A DNA stretch of 64,000 nucleotides from Xenopus tropicalis. Its lineage: Eukaryota; Chordata; Amphibia; Anura; Pipidae. Of the stretch, positions 22,262 to 33,035 are shown one piece after another. The first letter of the stretch is position 1. Every line of letters starts with the position of its first letter. The position numbers and the translations under genes are program-made. The DNA lies in NCBI RefSeq assembly GCF_000004195.4, contig NC_030683.2, positions 68,729,764 through 68,793,763 of the forward strand, read 5' to 3'. The notes beneath the pieces were generated by a model. The model was not told the origin of the DNA, ran no database searches, and saw only the letters and a list, made by a program, of their open reading frames with translations.

Positions 22262-24299
22262 TGTACAGTAGAATACATTAATATAAACAGGGGTATTAAA
22301 ATAGATTAATACAAAGTATTACAATAAGCACAAATAAATACAAGATACAGTTGCAATAAGTTAAGAGTCAAAGACACAAGAGGATGGAGGTCCCTGCCCC
22401 ATAGAGCTTACAATCTATATGGCAGGGTAACTTACAGACACAAATAGGCAAATATAAGTGCTGTAGGTCACAGTGGGTGACATTACAATATAAGTGCTAG
22501 TTCTCTGGTCAGGTGCTGGGCGAGTGCTCCAAAAGGTAGTCTTTTAGTTTGGTTTTAAAAAGACTGAGGGAGGATTCTCTCCGGAGGAAATCAGGGAGGG
22601 CATTCCAAATGTAAGGGGCAGCAAGGCAGAAAGGTTTAAGGCGGGAAACAGCAGTAGTAGTGGGGGGCGCAACCAAATGATTGCTCTGTGAGGAACGAAG
22701 GAGTCGGCCAGGAACGTAGGGAGACACAAGGGAAGAGATGTAGTGAGGAGCAGACGAATGGAGGGCTTTGAAGGTTAAGAGAAGGAGTTGTAAAATATTC
22801 TTTGTTTAATAGGAAGCCACGATAAGGACTTTAGCAGGGGAAGGGCCTGAACTCTCCTGGATGAGAGGAGGAGAATTCTGGCAGCAGTATTTAATATAGA
22901 CTGTAGGGGGGAAAGATGGGAGTTAGGGAGGCCGATTAGTGGGAGGTTACAATAGTCAAGTCGGGATAGGATGAGAGCATGCATGAGCAGCCTAGCTGTT
23001 GCAGTAGAGAGAAAGGGACGGATTTTGGCAATATTGCGCAGGAAAAAGTGACAGGTTTTGACAGTGGTGTTAATAACAAACAACACGCCGAATCGACCGG
23101 GTTGATGAGGGTGCCATCAAAAGAGATAGAAAAGGGGGGGGGGGGGGTAGGACCAGGCTTAGGCGGAAAGATCATTAGTTCAGTTTTTGTTAGGTTCAGT
23201 TTGAGGTGGTGTTGGTTCATCCAATTAGAGCTAGCCAGGAGGCAGTTAGAGATTTGAGTCTCAGTTTCGACTGTTAACGAAGGGGTCGAAAAGTAAATTT
23301 GGGTATCATCAGCATACAGATGATATTTAAAACCAAATGAACAGATAATATCTCCCAAAGACAGCGTGTAAAGGGAAAACACAACGGCCCAAGTACAGAG
23401 CCTTGGGGTACCCCCACATTAAGAGGAACTGGAGATGAGGTGTTGTAAGCATAGGAGACAGTGAATGAACGGTTAGAGAGGTAAGAAGAGATCCAGGATG
23501 CAGCCTGACTACGGAGACCAATCGAATGCAGAATCTGCATTAGGACCACTCCTCAACCGTATCAAACGCAGCCGATAGATCTAAGAGGATTAGTATAGAA
23601 AAGTGACCTTTGGCTTTGGCAACCTGAAGATCATTTGTAGCTCTGCACAACGCTGTCTCATTAGAGTGCGCAGCCCGAAGGCCAGATTGCAGCGGGTCCA
23701 TTAAATTATGTGCATTAAGAAAGTTAGTTATACGGGAGAAGACAATACGCTCTAAGATTTTGGAGGCAAGCGGTAGAAGCGAGACAGGGCGGTAGTTAGA
23801 GAGACAGGACGGGTCCAGTGTGGCCTTTTTTAGGATAGGCTTGACACAGGCCTGTTTGAAGGAAGAGGGGAAACTTCCAGAAGACAGAGAAGAGTTGAAG
23901 ATGTGAGTATGAGCTGGAGTAAGTTTAGCAGCACAGTGTTTGAGCAGAGAAGAAGGCATAGGGTCTAGAGAACAAGTGGTGAGGGGAACAGACAATAGAA
24001 GCCAGGAGACAGTTACGGGACCAAAAGAGCTCAGACATGCAGAGGGGGGCTGAGGAAGGAGGAGCTGGTTAGTATTAATAGAGGGGGGAATTTGATTGCG
24101 GATTGACTCCACTTTGTTCATGAAGAAATCAGCAAAGTCCTGGGGAGAGTGCATAAAGTCAGGTAATGGAGTCTGTGAGGGACGCAGAAGGGTATTGAAT
24201 ATTGAAAACAGGCGTTTCGGGTTGGATTTATTATTGTTTATAAGGGTGTTATAGTATTCCTGTTTAGCCTTCGACAAGGCAGAATTGAGGCAGGCCAAT
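22262..24299 (-). mobile_element. L2-clade LINE, 5'-truncated
   Basis: A 2-kb non-LTR retroelement on the minus strand. Its 3' tail (22262-22500) has the wording AGAGCTTACAATCTATATGG that recurs in four other tail fragments in this window. The 5' end is cut near 24299, upstream of the reverse transcriptase fingers. It is inserted a dozen bases inside the left end of a T2 element. A G run at 23134-23146 interrupts its frame. Confidence 0.85.
22509..24298 (-). pseudogene. L2 reverse transcriptase, broken into five frames
   Basis: This encodes the polymerase that reverse-transcribes the L2 RNA at a nicked target. Reading on the minus strand, 24298-23540 holds fingers motifs (SNYRPVSLLPLASKILERIV) and palm motif A (DLSAAFDTV). 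The frame 23549-about 23380 holds [11 protein letters not shown] near 23414. The frame 23382-about 23090 holds the catalytic YADD at 23316-23305 and LKLNLTKTE. The frame 23086-22775 holds the thumb-side segment LSRLDYCN. The frame 22727-22509 holds the C-terminus, with WNALPDFLRR. At least four frameshifts make it non-functional. The endonuclease domain is absent because of 5' truncation. Confidence 0.88.
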
Positions 24300-24788
24300 A
24301 GGAATTTATAGAAATAACTCCAAATTATTTTTTATATTTTAAGTTGAGCAAAATAAATTTACTTACTCTATATAAATAATATAAATCTTGTTTCATTCCA
24401 TTGTGGAATTACTCAATCAAAGCAAGCAGGCAGTTGCCATTTTGTGGACACTGTTATGAAGGCAAGCTTTGTATCATGCCAAAATCTTGTTTATATGCCA
24501 GAATGGGGGACCTGATGCCCATGACCATGCACTGACTATATGATTAGATGAGAAGGAGGGAGGGGAAAAGTGAGATGTGCAGTGCTGAACGGAAAGCTAA
24601 AGTTATTGTCTGCCCCGCCCCTATGTCTAAGGCATAGAGGCAGGCCAAGCAATATATGATTGACAGCTGGGATTTTTAAATGCCTTTATAATGGGTTTGG
24701 ATGTGTTAATATAAAAATGAATTTGGGTTTCATGTTTAATTTGTAAAGGACTTTTATTATACAGCTTTTTATGTCAGGTCCACTTTAA

Positions 24789-25900
24789 CAATGGTGGAAA
24801 ATACACCAAACAGCATTCTTACTGCATGTATCTCTCACAATATACATGTATGTATCCATTCTTTTTTTACCCTAGGACAATAGATCCACACTTAACTGAT
24901 CATTAAATGGATCTACCATGGAAATGGTAATGGTAAGGATGGTTTTGGAATATGGTACATAATATGGTTTTTAAACTGACGGCCATTATGGAGCTTTATT
25001 GTGCTGTTTCCAGAAAAGATTAATGCTTCCTTTTCAGAACTTGTGGCTATTCCTGCCATGACCCTGTCCTCCTCCATGCTGCGCATTCTACACTTCTTCT
25101 GGCCCTCAAGCTTTTCCCTCCACCCCCACCCCTCTTCTGTGAGTTTTCTTCTTTTTGCAGGGTTTGACGGGCCGGGAAGCAGCTGGCAGAACTGTCTCTG
25201 CTTGTAATGAATGAGAAAAAAAAATGCTCACAGTTTCGACTGCGTTTGAGTAAAATGTATCTTTTCGTGTCCTTTTTGCATGCTGGGAAGCAACGGAGCT
25301 GTGAAAACCAAAGCACTGTATCTTCTCTTATTTCAGCAATTACTACACCTCCGCTAGGGAAAACGGCAATTACACAGTATTGCTCCCATTTAACCCCTTC
25401 ACAGCTAGGAGGGCTGCCATTCCATCCTCCACACTGTATTTTTTCAGTACTGATTCTCTAATATGCACAAGAAAAAACAATATGCAGTGCTCTTGTGAAG
25501 AAAAATGGCAACACCCTTTCAACATTACATTTCTCTCTCAGTGATGTGGAATGCATACTCACATCAGCAATTCTCAAACTATGCACATTCAGTGGGGTTT
25601 AGACCTTGCCTTGATGAGAATGATGACCCATCTAATATTCAGTTAATATTAATATTCAGTATTTTTAATATATTGGATGGTCTGTTTAGCTTAAAAAGCA
25701 TTAACTTGTCTATTCCAAATATATGAGTCTGTACTTCAATGTTCAGATGGACTTCGCTGCATGATTTTTTTCATTCCAAAGGCAATGACTTGACCCACAG
25801 ATCACCCACATTTGATCTGAGTGTGTGGAACCCAGACTATGTGATGCGAACACAATCATCTAGTCACGCCTCCTAAACCACCCACCTACTGACTAGCTGA
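24789..25900. other. Unique-looking DNA without a recognised gene
   Basis: A mixed-composition stretch at 25000-25330 contains short frames, but none has a recognisable domain or convincing splice sites. No repeat ends were found. Confidence 0.4.
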
Positions 25901-26290
25901 AAAGGGGCCTGCAAACTCATTCCACAGAAACTGCACACCAACTAATTGGCATTTAATAAGAAAGCTCTCTGGAGCCTTCCATCCATTAGAAAGCAGTCGA
26001 CATGTCAGCGGATTTTGGAGGGATGCATTGTCTCTGGCTGCTTGTGCTATGGGCTGTATTGATATTAATTAAGCATCTAAAAAACTTCTGACACAATTAA
26101 GATATTCTTCCAGAAGAGGCAGCCTTTCCCTGGTGCCAGGTCCTGATTACACTGCAACCAAGCTTATCTCTTAATAAACCTCAATAATTGCTCATTAACT
26201 GATTATTTGATATTGAGTTAACAACCAATAACAGCCTGATCAAAGCACAATTACATTCTGTGGGAAGCACTTCATTTACTGGCAGACTTT
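25900..26290. promoter_or_regulatory. Candidate conserved non-coding element
   Basis: A non-repetitive stretch densely packed with homeodomain-type TAAT/ATTA cores, such as TTGATATTAATTAAGC, CTCATTAACTGATTA and AACTAATTGG. It is flanked by ordinary DNA, with no coding frame. This composition is typical of developmental enhancers conserved among vertebrates, but conservation cannot be judged from one sequence. This is inference only. Confidence 0.25.
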
Positions 26291-26729
26291 TCCACTCTCT
26301 GCTGCCACCCCTCCCTTCTCAGCTTTATTCTACAGAAAATATATCAGTCTTTCTTTTTCGCTTTAATCCCATCACCTCCTCTTTCTTATCACATATTTCT
26401 ATGCTCTGTACCCCCACTTGTTTATGTCAATGAATGTTAGGCAACACAATGTAGAGTTTATTTTATTATTATAGGTGTATATGAGAATGATAATATATTT
26501 ACACCACCTCAAAGGATACATTTTTCCCTGGTCCTGTGTTTCTTTCAGGAAAAAAACATTACTGCAGCCCCATGTCATCTTACTTACCTTTCCCAGGCCC
26601 TCCCTCTTTAGAATTAAAGTTGCAAATGCACAGTTGAGTTTAAGACTGCACTTGGAGTGCCTAGAAATGTAAGTGCAATGGTGATATGTTTTACAGTACT
26701 TTGTTTTCAGAGCTGGTGCATTTTTTTTC
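26291..26729. other. No recognised feature
   Basis: AT-rich DNA leading up to the T2 element, with no gene or repeat seen. Confidence 0.4.
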
Positions 26730-27656
26730 TTAATAGGGAAATAACTCCTAAAAATGAATATGGCTAAAAATTTAATATTTTATTTAATGTACTTACTGCA
26801 CCAGCCTAAAGTTTCAGTAACTCAATAGCAGCAATGATCCAGGACCAGTGATGAGTGAATTTTTTCAGCAGGCATGGATTCGCAGTGAATTTCTTTTGTC
26901 GCGCATCAAATTGGGCGTGGTCGTGGCAAAAAAGGATGCAGTCACGTCAAAAAAGGGCGCGAACGAGTCACAAAAGCGTGGTCGCGTCAAAAAAATGCAG
27001 TTGACAAAAAATAGATGTGGGCAACAAAAAAAACATGGGCGTCGAAAAAAATCACGCAACAAATAAGTTTCGCTAATTTTTCTCAGTTTTGAGAATTTTC
27101 TTGCCATTTCGCAAATTTTATGGTGAAGCAAAACGAGACAGATTCACTCATCACTATCCAGGACTTCATACTTGTGACAGGAGCTCCCCATCTTGGAAAG
27201 TGTCTGCAACACTGATATGCTCAGTGCACTCGGTGGCTGTTAAGAAGCTGAGTATAGGGGTTATCACAAATTTTCCAGCAGAAAATGAGGTTGGCCTGTC
27301 ATATAAGCTGATGCTACAGGGCTGATTATTAAATTCTAATGATAACTGGACTGGTATCTGAGTTATCGTGTAGTAATTATATGTATTAATTACTAATCAG
27401 CCTTATATTGTGACATTTATATCCTATATATACAGTATATTGTGAGTCGCTCCCTGAGCTCAGTAACTGTTTGCAGCACAGAGCATGTGCAGTAAATCAG
27501 CAAAAAAAGATGATGAGGAACTACTGGGGGCATCTTTGAAGGCACAGATCTTCCCTGCTAAAGGGCTGTGGTTGCCTTGGGCTGGTACAAAAACCCAAAA
27601 CATAATACACAATATTTTTCCCCTACTTCTTTAGTTTGGCTGTAGTTCTTCTTTAA
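26730..27656. mobile_element. T2-family element split by a hAT MITE
   Basis: TTAA at 26730-26733 and at 27653-27656 bound the element. The ends are TTAATAGGGAAATAACTCC and TGTAGTTCTTCTTTAA, decayed but inverted relative to each other. The interior matches a T2 subfamily I know: CCAGCCTAAAGTTTCAG, AAAATGAGGTTGGCCTGTC, GGGCTGTGGTTGCCTTGGGC. The text is continuous if 26846-27156 and one duplicated 8-mer are removed, giving about 608 bp. Confidence 0.85.
26846..27156 (-). mobile_element. hAT-type MITE nested in T2
   Basis: It begins CAGTGATGAGTGAAT and ends ATTCACTCATCACTA, a 14-bp inverted terminal match. It is flanked on both sides by the perfect 8-bp duplication TCCAGGAC (26838-26845 and 27157-27164). 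An 8-bp duplication with a TAGTGATG-like end is typical of hAT transposons. Internal CATGGATTCGC is shared, in reverse, with the copies at 51371 and 56683. It has no transposase frame. Confidence 0.9.
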
Positions 27657-28729
27657 AAGGAGCACTGGAATGGGGAAAAACTTAGCAATTGGATTTCATG
27701 GGGGTTTCCTAACATTTGTCTGTCCTGCATTTATGTAGTCTAATGAAGCCCAATCATTCTAAAGAGACCATGCACAGGCAAATACTTTCTTTCAGTTCTT
27801 TTCCGGAAGCAAATAATCCAGGTACTGACTCCATACTCTTCGTCTCATTCGGATATCGATCTGGCTGGACAGAACATGCCAGATGAAGAAAGCTCTGTCA
27901 CACACACATGGAGAGATACTGGCAGTAGGTGTGCACTGAAAATTGGTAGTGAGGGCATAAGTTATAATCTTAGATAAAGAGGTGGGGTTTTAATGAGAAC
28001 TAAAGGGTTGTGTACTATGTGGAAGGCAGGGTTCAAAAAAATTATGGCAACATGTATACTACAAAACATTTTTTGTATGTAACTTTGTTTTGCATATGTG
28101 CCTATCTAGAAACAGCACGGGCGCTGTCCAGGAGAATGACAAAATATAGTGGTACAGAGCACAGCAGAAGTTAAAATAAGTTGCAACTGAGGGGGAGAGA
28201 AGAACATGATGTGTAGAGCAAATTTATGTCTGCATTTATATCTGAGGGTGTACTTTAAAGATAATGAGGTGATATATGGTAGTGCTATATTATTCAATGG
28301 TTTATAAGTAAATACAAAATTTTAAAGTAAATTTTGTATGTGGCAGATTGGCAAAGACGAAAAAGAGGAATGGAAATAGTATATGAGAAGTGATGAACTG
28401 GAGGCAATTAGATGAAACAGCAAAGACCATGTTACAGTAATCTGTGGGGGATTTAGGATCATGTATTTGTATTTTAGTTGCCTCACATGTGAGTAAGGGT
28501 CAAATGCAGGAATCTCAAGTGTGAACAAAGGTCGAATAAGGGAAATGTTCTAAACCAGGCAAGATTTTGGTAGCATCTGGATGTGGGGAGTGAATGTGAG
28601 GCAAAGATGACCCCTAGGCAGCTTTTTCCTTTTATGTTTCGACTTTGGGATTAATATGCAGATACTGAGAGAAGCACTGTTGCCCAGTTTGCGTGTGCAG
28701 GGAGACACTAATACAATTAAGCAGTGTCA
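27657..28729. other. AT-rich DNA without a recognised feature
   Basis: No gene or repeat boundary was seen. Confidence 0.45.
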
Positions 28730-28965
28730 TGCTCCATCGTAAATCACTTGGAACAAGAGATAATGGATTCCATTTTATTATCCTATTTAATGCTACTCAG
28801 ACTCTATAGCCTTTCATTGTCCAGTCGCAAAGGTGACAGGCTTCTGCCTCTCTGGTCCCTGAGGTCTCTACAGTTGAGAGCACTGGCTGTGGCTTCACTT
28901 GTAAGAGGCACTTGAAGAAATCACTGATCCATTAATGCTTCATAAAATTTTTACAAGTCTTCTGC
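28730..28965. promoter_or_regulatory. Weak candidate conserved non-coding element
   Basis: Unique-looking, mixed-composition sequence with TAAT cores (for example GATAATGGATTCC and CATTAATGC). It resembles no repeat family in the window. A 63-aa open frame crosses it but shows no known motif. The regulatory suggestion rests only on texture. Confidence 0.15.
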
Positions 28966-29637
28966 TAAGGGAAGCAAAACAAACAAAGACAGCCCTCACT
29001 TTCCGCAAGCTCTTTAAATCAAACAGACTCTCTCTAATGCACTCATACCTATCACAGGAGCAATCAGGCGTGGGGCTCCAAGTCTCCCCACCCTTTGCTC
29101 TTCACAATACTCTCCCTTGCCTTTCGGAGGTCCCTCAGCATATCTTTTCCTGACAGCTAAAGCCAAAAACATACAATTTCATTAAAGGATTAACCCATTG
29201 AACTGAAATGTTCCACAAACTTTTCATAAATATTTCCTATTCACTGGTGAAAAAGTATGTGCAACACCAGTGAATAGGAAATTCATTTCTATTCATTTGT
29301 ATCTGTGTAGAAATACAAGTGTAATATGGCTTATTATACTGTCATTCAATTTGATTGATCTTTCTACTGTCGTTAAGTAGCTGATCAGCAGGAGAGGGTC
29401 AGCTTTTCATTCTGCCATTTTAAATAATAAAAAGCATGAGGGAGCGTGGTTCCAATTGTACTTCATGTTTGTGAAACTAATCAATTGAAATAGCCTGTAC
29501 CTAGAGACCTGCATCAGTTTAATACAGACAAATAAACAGTATAGTAAACATACCTTTTTTTCAAGGAGTGTTCTATTATTTCAATTGCTGCTTATTTTTC
29601 ACCAGAAAACAAAACAAACACAATTGCATCAAGTGTA
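28966..29637. other. No gene; contains a perfect 18-bp stem
   Basis: The inverted repeat ATTTCCTATTCACTGGTG (29232-29249) and its complement (29265-29282) form a perfect 18-bp stem with a 15-nt loop. Nothing else was recognised. Confidence 0.5.
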
Positions 29638-29840
29638 AAGACTCAGGCCTGGATTTGTGGAGAGGCCACATAGGGCGGCATAAAGTTGGGGGCGGCATGC
29701 CGTCCCACCGCACCAAAATCTTTAAATTTTGTTCCCATATGGAGCAATGGGCACTTCTCCCCACTGCTTCATTTGCAAGTGCGGCCTTCTGCCCCGGGTG
29801 CAGCCTCGGGCGGCCAGTTTGGAAATCCAGCCCTGTAAAG
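29638..29840 (+). mobile_element. Repeat with AGGCCTGGATTTG ends
   Basis: It starts CAGGCCTGGATTTGTGG and ends AAATCCAGCCCTG, roughly inverted. Inside are GGGGCGGCATGCCGTCC, TTTTGTTCCCATATGGAGC and GGGCGGCC. The copy at 55490-55788 carries the same text on the other strand. It is a common Xenopus repeat in my recollection, and no coding part is visible. Confidence 0.6.
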
Positions 29841-29845
29841 ACTTA

Positions 29846-29915
29846 AGGTGATCATACACCTGCAGATCTGCTCGCTTGGCGATGTCGCCAAGCGAGCGGA
29901 TCTTCTCCCTTTACA
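29846..29915. repeat. TGTATGGCC-family MITE, left fragment
   Basis: TTAAGGTGATCATACACC is followed by a hairpin, CTCGCTTGGCGATGTCGCCAAGCGAG. This matches the terminus of the family at 13021-13078 in reverse. It is cut after about 70 bp. Confidence 0.6.
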
Positions 29916-30152
29916 TTAAAGGTAAACTATAGCCTTGATTATATCTACTCCAAAGGGAGCAGCAATGCTACAGCACCATTTCGTTTTTCAAAGAGGTGTT
30001 TACATTTCCAAATACAAGTCAAGAGGAGAGTTTATTCAAATCTCCCACTGTCCATAAATAATGGGGGCATTAAACTGAGTTTTTTTTAATATCAACCATT
30101 AAGAAAAAAATCTACTTATAATACTAAGCAGTTTTTTCCCCCAAAATATATG
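29916..30152. other. Possible T2 left fragment in AT-rich DNA
   Basis: ATTAAAGGTAAACTATAGCC at 29917 resembles a T2 left end at a TTAA, but no partner end was found. Confidence 0.3.
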
Positions 30153-30154
30153 TA

Positions 30155-30315
30155 CAGGTATGGGATTCATTATCTGGAAACCTATTATCCAGAAAGATCA
30201 GAATCTCCCATAGACTTAATTTTAATCAAATAACTCAAATAAAAAAAATGTATAAAATGATTTCCTTCTTCTCTGTAATAAAACAGTACATTGTTCTTTA
30301 TTTAAACTACGATAT
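30155..30315 (-). mobile_element. TA-flanked MITE, one half (split by a Penelope-like element)
   Basis: After TA at 30153-30154 it starts CAGGTATGGGATTCATTATC. It then reads the family consensus in reverse: ATCCAGAAAGATCAGAATC, CCCATAGACTTAATTTTAATC, TTCTCTGTAATAAAACAGTAC. It stops at about 30315 (AACTACGATAT). The remainder resumes at 32642. Confidence 0.85.
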
Positions 30316-32641
30316 CTGTAGTAATAAGTCAAATCAACTGGACTTGCTGTGTTTTTTTCTGGAAGATGTTTCACCTGGCATTCTCAGTTCAGAAAGACTT
30401 TTACACGCATCATTCCAGAATTTATACCCTAGAATGTTGCTCCAATTAGCATAATCAGTTTAGCACAACCAGCATGGGGTCAGGGATCTCATGAAGGCTT
30501 TTTAACACCTCTTTTGATCCAGTAGTCCTCCCTGTCCAGGATGTGTCCCTTTTTCCTTTAGATGTAGGTACACAGCAGGAGTCCTGACTCCTCACTGCAC
30601 TGTACTGCATACACAATGCTGGGTGAACCAGCAGCGGTCTCAGTGTGTTGCTGTGTTTAAGCAGACTGGGATGCTGTGTTTATTAAAGATATTTCTAAGT
30701 TTCTCAGATACCCCAGCTACATATGGGAAGACCAAGTTCTTTTGCCTGTCATGCTTTCATCCTTCACCAGTAGCTTTGGTGTTAATGATTCTCTTTCTAC
30801 CAGATTTACAAAAGGGACAAACTGGATACCCAAAAGTTTTAAGGGCCCCTCTTTCCTCTTTGCCTCTGTGCTGGTGGGGATCATATCTGTTCTGTGGTGT
30901 TGGATTCTGATAACCTTCAGTTTGTGGATGGTGGGAGTCAAATAGCAGGTACTGGTCTCTGTGGGTTGGTTTCCTGTAGACCTCAATTTCCAGCTTTCTA
31001 CCAGCTCTGACACTTACCAAGCAGACCAAAAAATGCTAGTGTGTTATCTTGCACATCTTCCTGTATAAACGTGATGTTGTGGTCCACTGTGTTGATGTGT
31101 TCAGTAAAAATCTGTACCTCTTGTGTTTGTATTTTAACCCAGGTGTCATCAATGTATTAGATCCAGTGATCCTTTGAAGGTATCCAGAACCATTCTTTCC
31201 ACTTCCTCCATGTACAGGTCCGCCACAATGGGCAAAACTGGAGATCCCATGGTGCGGCCATGCTTCTGCCTGTAGAATGTATCCTTGTACTTGAAATAAG
31301 TGGTACTTAGGCATTGGTCCAGTAAGGAACATACTTGTTCTTGGTTAAGTTTTGTTCTGTTGACAAGGGTGTTGTCATTTAGGAACTGTTTTCTCACCAT
31401 TTCATCTGCCTCTGTGATGGCAATGCACGTAAGAAGGGATGTAACATTGTAGGACACTATGGATGCTTCTGTGCCCAGTACTAGCCCAGTATATAAAATC
31501 CTGGGAGTTCTGGATATGATGCTTATGGGGCTAGAATGTTGGCTACGTATTTTGCCACATTGTAGGTCACAGAGTTAATGCTGTTGAAAATAGGTTTGAG
31601 TGTGTCTCCTTCCTTGTGTATCTTAGAAAGTCCATATATACATGACATGAATAGGTTTCCCCAGGGTAAAGGTGATGTTACATGGCTTCCTCTTCATGCA
31701 GCTGTAGCTAACTGTTGGTTGAATTCCTTCTTAGAGCTTCATACGTGTTGTTGTGAGGTCACCTTTGCATGGTATTCCGCTTTAGTATTCAGTACTGTGC
31801 ATCTTCCTTTATCAGCAGGCAGGATGGCAATATCAAGTTCTTTTTGAGGGATGTTAGAGCCTTTTTTTCCTGTGACGTCAAGTTGAATGGAGGTGTTTTG
31901 GCATTGGCTAGGGTTGCAGAAACTTTGAGGCGAAGTTGTTTAGCCTCGTTTTGTGGTACTTTGTTGTTATGGATTGAGGCTTCAGTGGCTCGATAATATC
32001 TACCATTGGAATTTTAGTTTTGGTTGTAACTGCAAAGTGGCTTGGACCCTTGGCTTGGCACTCCATCTCTGGCTGTGTAAGAGCCCTGTCAGAAAGCTTC
32101 TTTACCCACTTTCTTTGTTTTCCTGTGTCCCAGTTTCTTCTTTTCACCTCCAGGTTAATTTCTCCTCTTTCTGGTTGTTCCCAGAATTGGATAGCATAAT
32201 GGCAAACTTACTCTATTGCCTCTCCTTGTCCTTATTGTGCTGTGATGGCTGTGCTTGTGTTTAATGGCCTGTAAAATGGGTCAGTTTTACACAATTATTT
32301 AGCAGTTGTTTTTGGGCCTTCTGTAGTATCTGCTCGGCTTTGTGGCCCTTTCCCTTGGAATCCAGACTTGTACTGCGTGTTATGAGCCCATGTTGTTGGC
32401 ATCTGACGTTGTAGCACAGATGGTTTCTGTATAAGTTTAAAGGGTTTTCTCTTCAAAATGAGTTGGTTATGATACAGAATTTGCTGAATGGAACAACATT
32501 CCAGGGTATGTATTACAGAAAAATCCCTGTAAAAGTAATTCTGAATTAAGAAAGCCAGTCTTGAAGAAAAACACAGCAAGTACAGTTGATTTGACTTACT
32601 ACAGATATACTATGACCTAGATGAAATAGAACCTTCACAGA
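30316..32641 (-). mobile_element. Penelope-like retroelement with inverted terminal repeats
   Basis: A degenerate Penelope-like element of about 2.3 kb on the minus strand, inserted in a TA-flanked MITE. Its flanks (AACTACGATAT and AAACGAGGATAT) look like an imperfect target duplication. The termini are inverted repeats: 30311-30455 reads as the complement of 32478-32610, sharing AAGTCAAATCAACT and CTTGCTGTGTTTTT and, further in, ATACCCT.GAATGTTG. Terminal repeats in direct or inverted orientation are characteristic of Penelope-like elements. It is broken by frameshifts and stops. Confidence 0.85.
30440..32147 (-). pseudogene. Penelope-like reverse transcriptase with endonuclease remnant, broken
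   Basis: Penelope-like elements encode a telomerase-related reverse transcriptase and usually a C-terminal GIY-YIG nuclease. From the minus-strand start, 32147-31908 holds the N-terminal motif LSDRALTQPE. The stretch 31900-31700 holds ILPADKGRCTV and YHAKV. The frame 31457-31149 holds YKDTFYRQKHGRTMGSPV, the conserved GSP block. A shifted frame at 31156-31145 keeps the catalytic YIDD. The frame 31029-30757 holds EVYRKPTHRDQYLLFDSHHP. Around 30600-30440 a decayed piece resembles the nuclease C-terminus; the GIY and YIG residues themselves are not visible. Multiple frameshifts leave it inactive. Confidence 0.85.
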
Positions 32642-32781
32642 AAACGAGGATATAATTAATCCTTATTGGAGGCAAAACAATTTATTTAATGTTTAAATGA
32701 TTTCTAAGTAGACAAAGTATGGGGTTCCAAATAATATAAAGATCCCTTCCCTTATCCAGAAAACCACAGGTCCCAAGCATC
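32642..32781 (-). mobile_element. TA-flanked MITE, other half
   Basis: GATATAATTAATCCTTATTG, GGAGGCAAAACAATTT and CCCTTATCCAGAAAACC continue the reversed MITE begun at 30155. The terminal CCATACCTG is replaced by a GC-richer repeat from about 32782. Confidence 0.8.
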
Positions 32782-33035
32782 AGGTCTGGGATGCAAAATA
32801 GGCCCTGGCAGTACGCAGAGGCCCACAAAGCTCACCACTAGCCCTCTAAACAGAGAGGCTGGAACTAGGAGTAGGCAAAAGAGGCACCTGCCTAGGGTGC
32901 AATGGTGGGGCGCACTAGGCAGGTACCTCTTCTGCCTACCCCTACTGCTGACTCTCTTGCCCCACACAGCCGACACTTGTTAATGCACCCTAAGTCAGCC
33001 ATCTGGGTTGACTAGTGCGTCTGGCTTGGTCCATC
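32782..33035. repeat. GC-richer repeat with a CCTAGGCAGGT hairpin
   Basis: Arms at 32869-32905 and 32910-32948 are near-complements, with AGTAGGCAAAAGAGGCACC facing GGTACCTCTTCTGCCTACCC. The outer text (AATAGGCCCTGGCAG, CAGAGGCCCAC) is familiar from Xenopus repeats. It abuts, and may have truncated, the MITE on its left. Confidence 0.5.

Larger units (their letters stand above)
22249..24788. mobile_element. T2-family element split by an L2
   Basis: The left end TTAAAGGGGAC (TTAA at 22249-22252) is cut after about 12 bases by the L2 tail. The element resumes at about 24300 and runs to GTCAGGTCCACTTTAA (TTAA at 24785-24788). The resumed part keeps typical T2 wording: GAAATAACTCCAAATTATT, TGTCTGCCCCGCCCCTATG and TAATTTGTAAAGGACTTTT. 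Without the L2 it would be about 500 bp. Confidence 0.75.

Noticed and set aside
29840..29915. Perfect CTCGCTTGGCGA/TCGCCAAGCGAG hairpin considered as a structured RNA
   Set aside because: It is the subterminal hairpin of the TGTATGGCC-family MITE, also seen in the copy ending at 13078.
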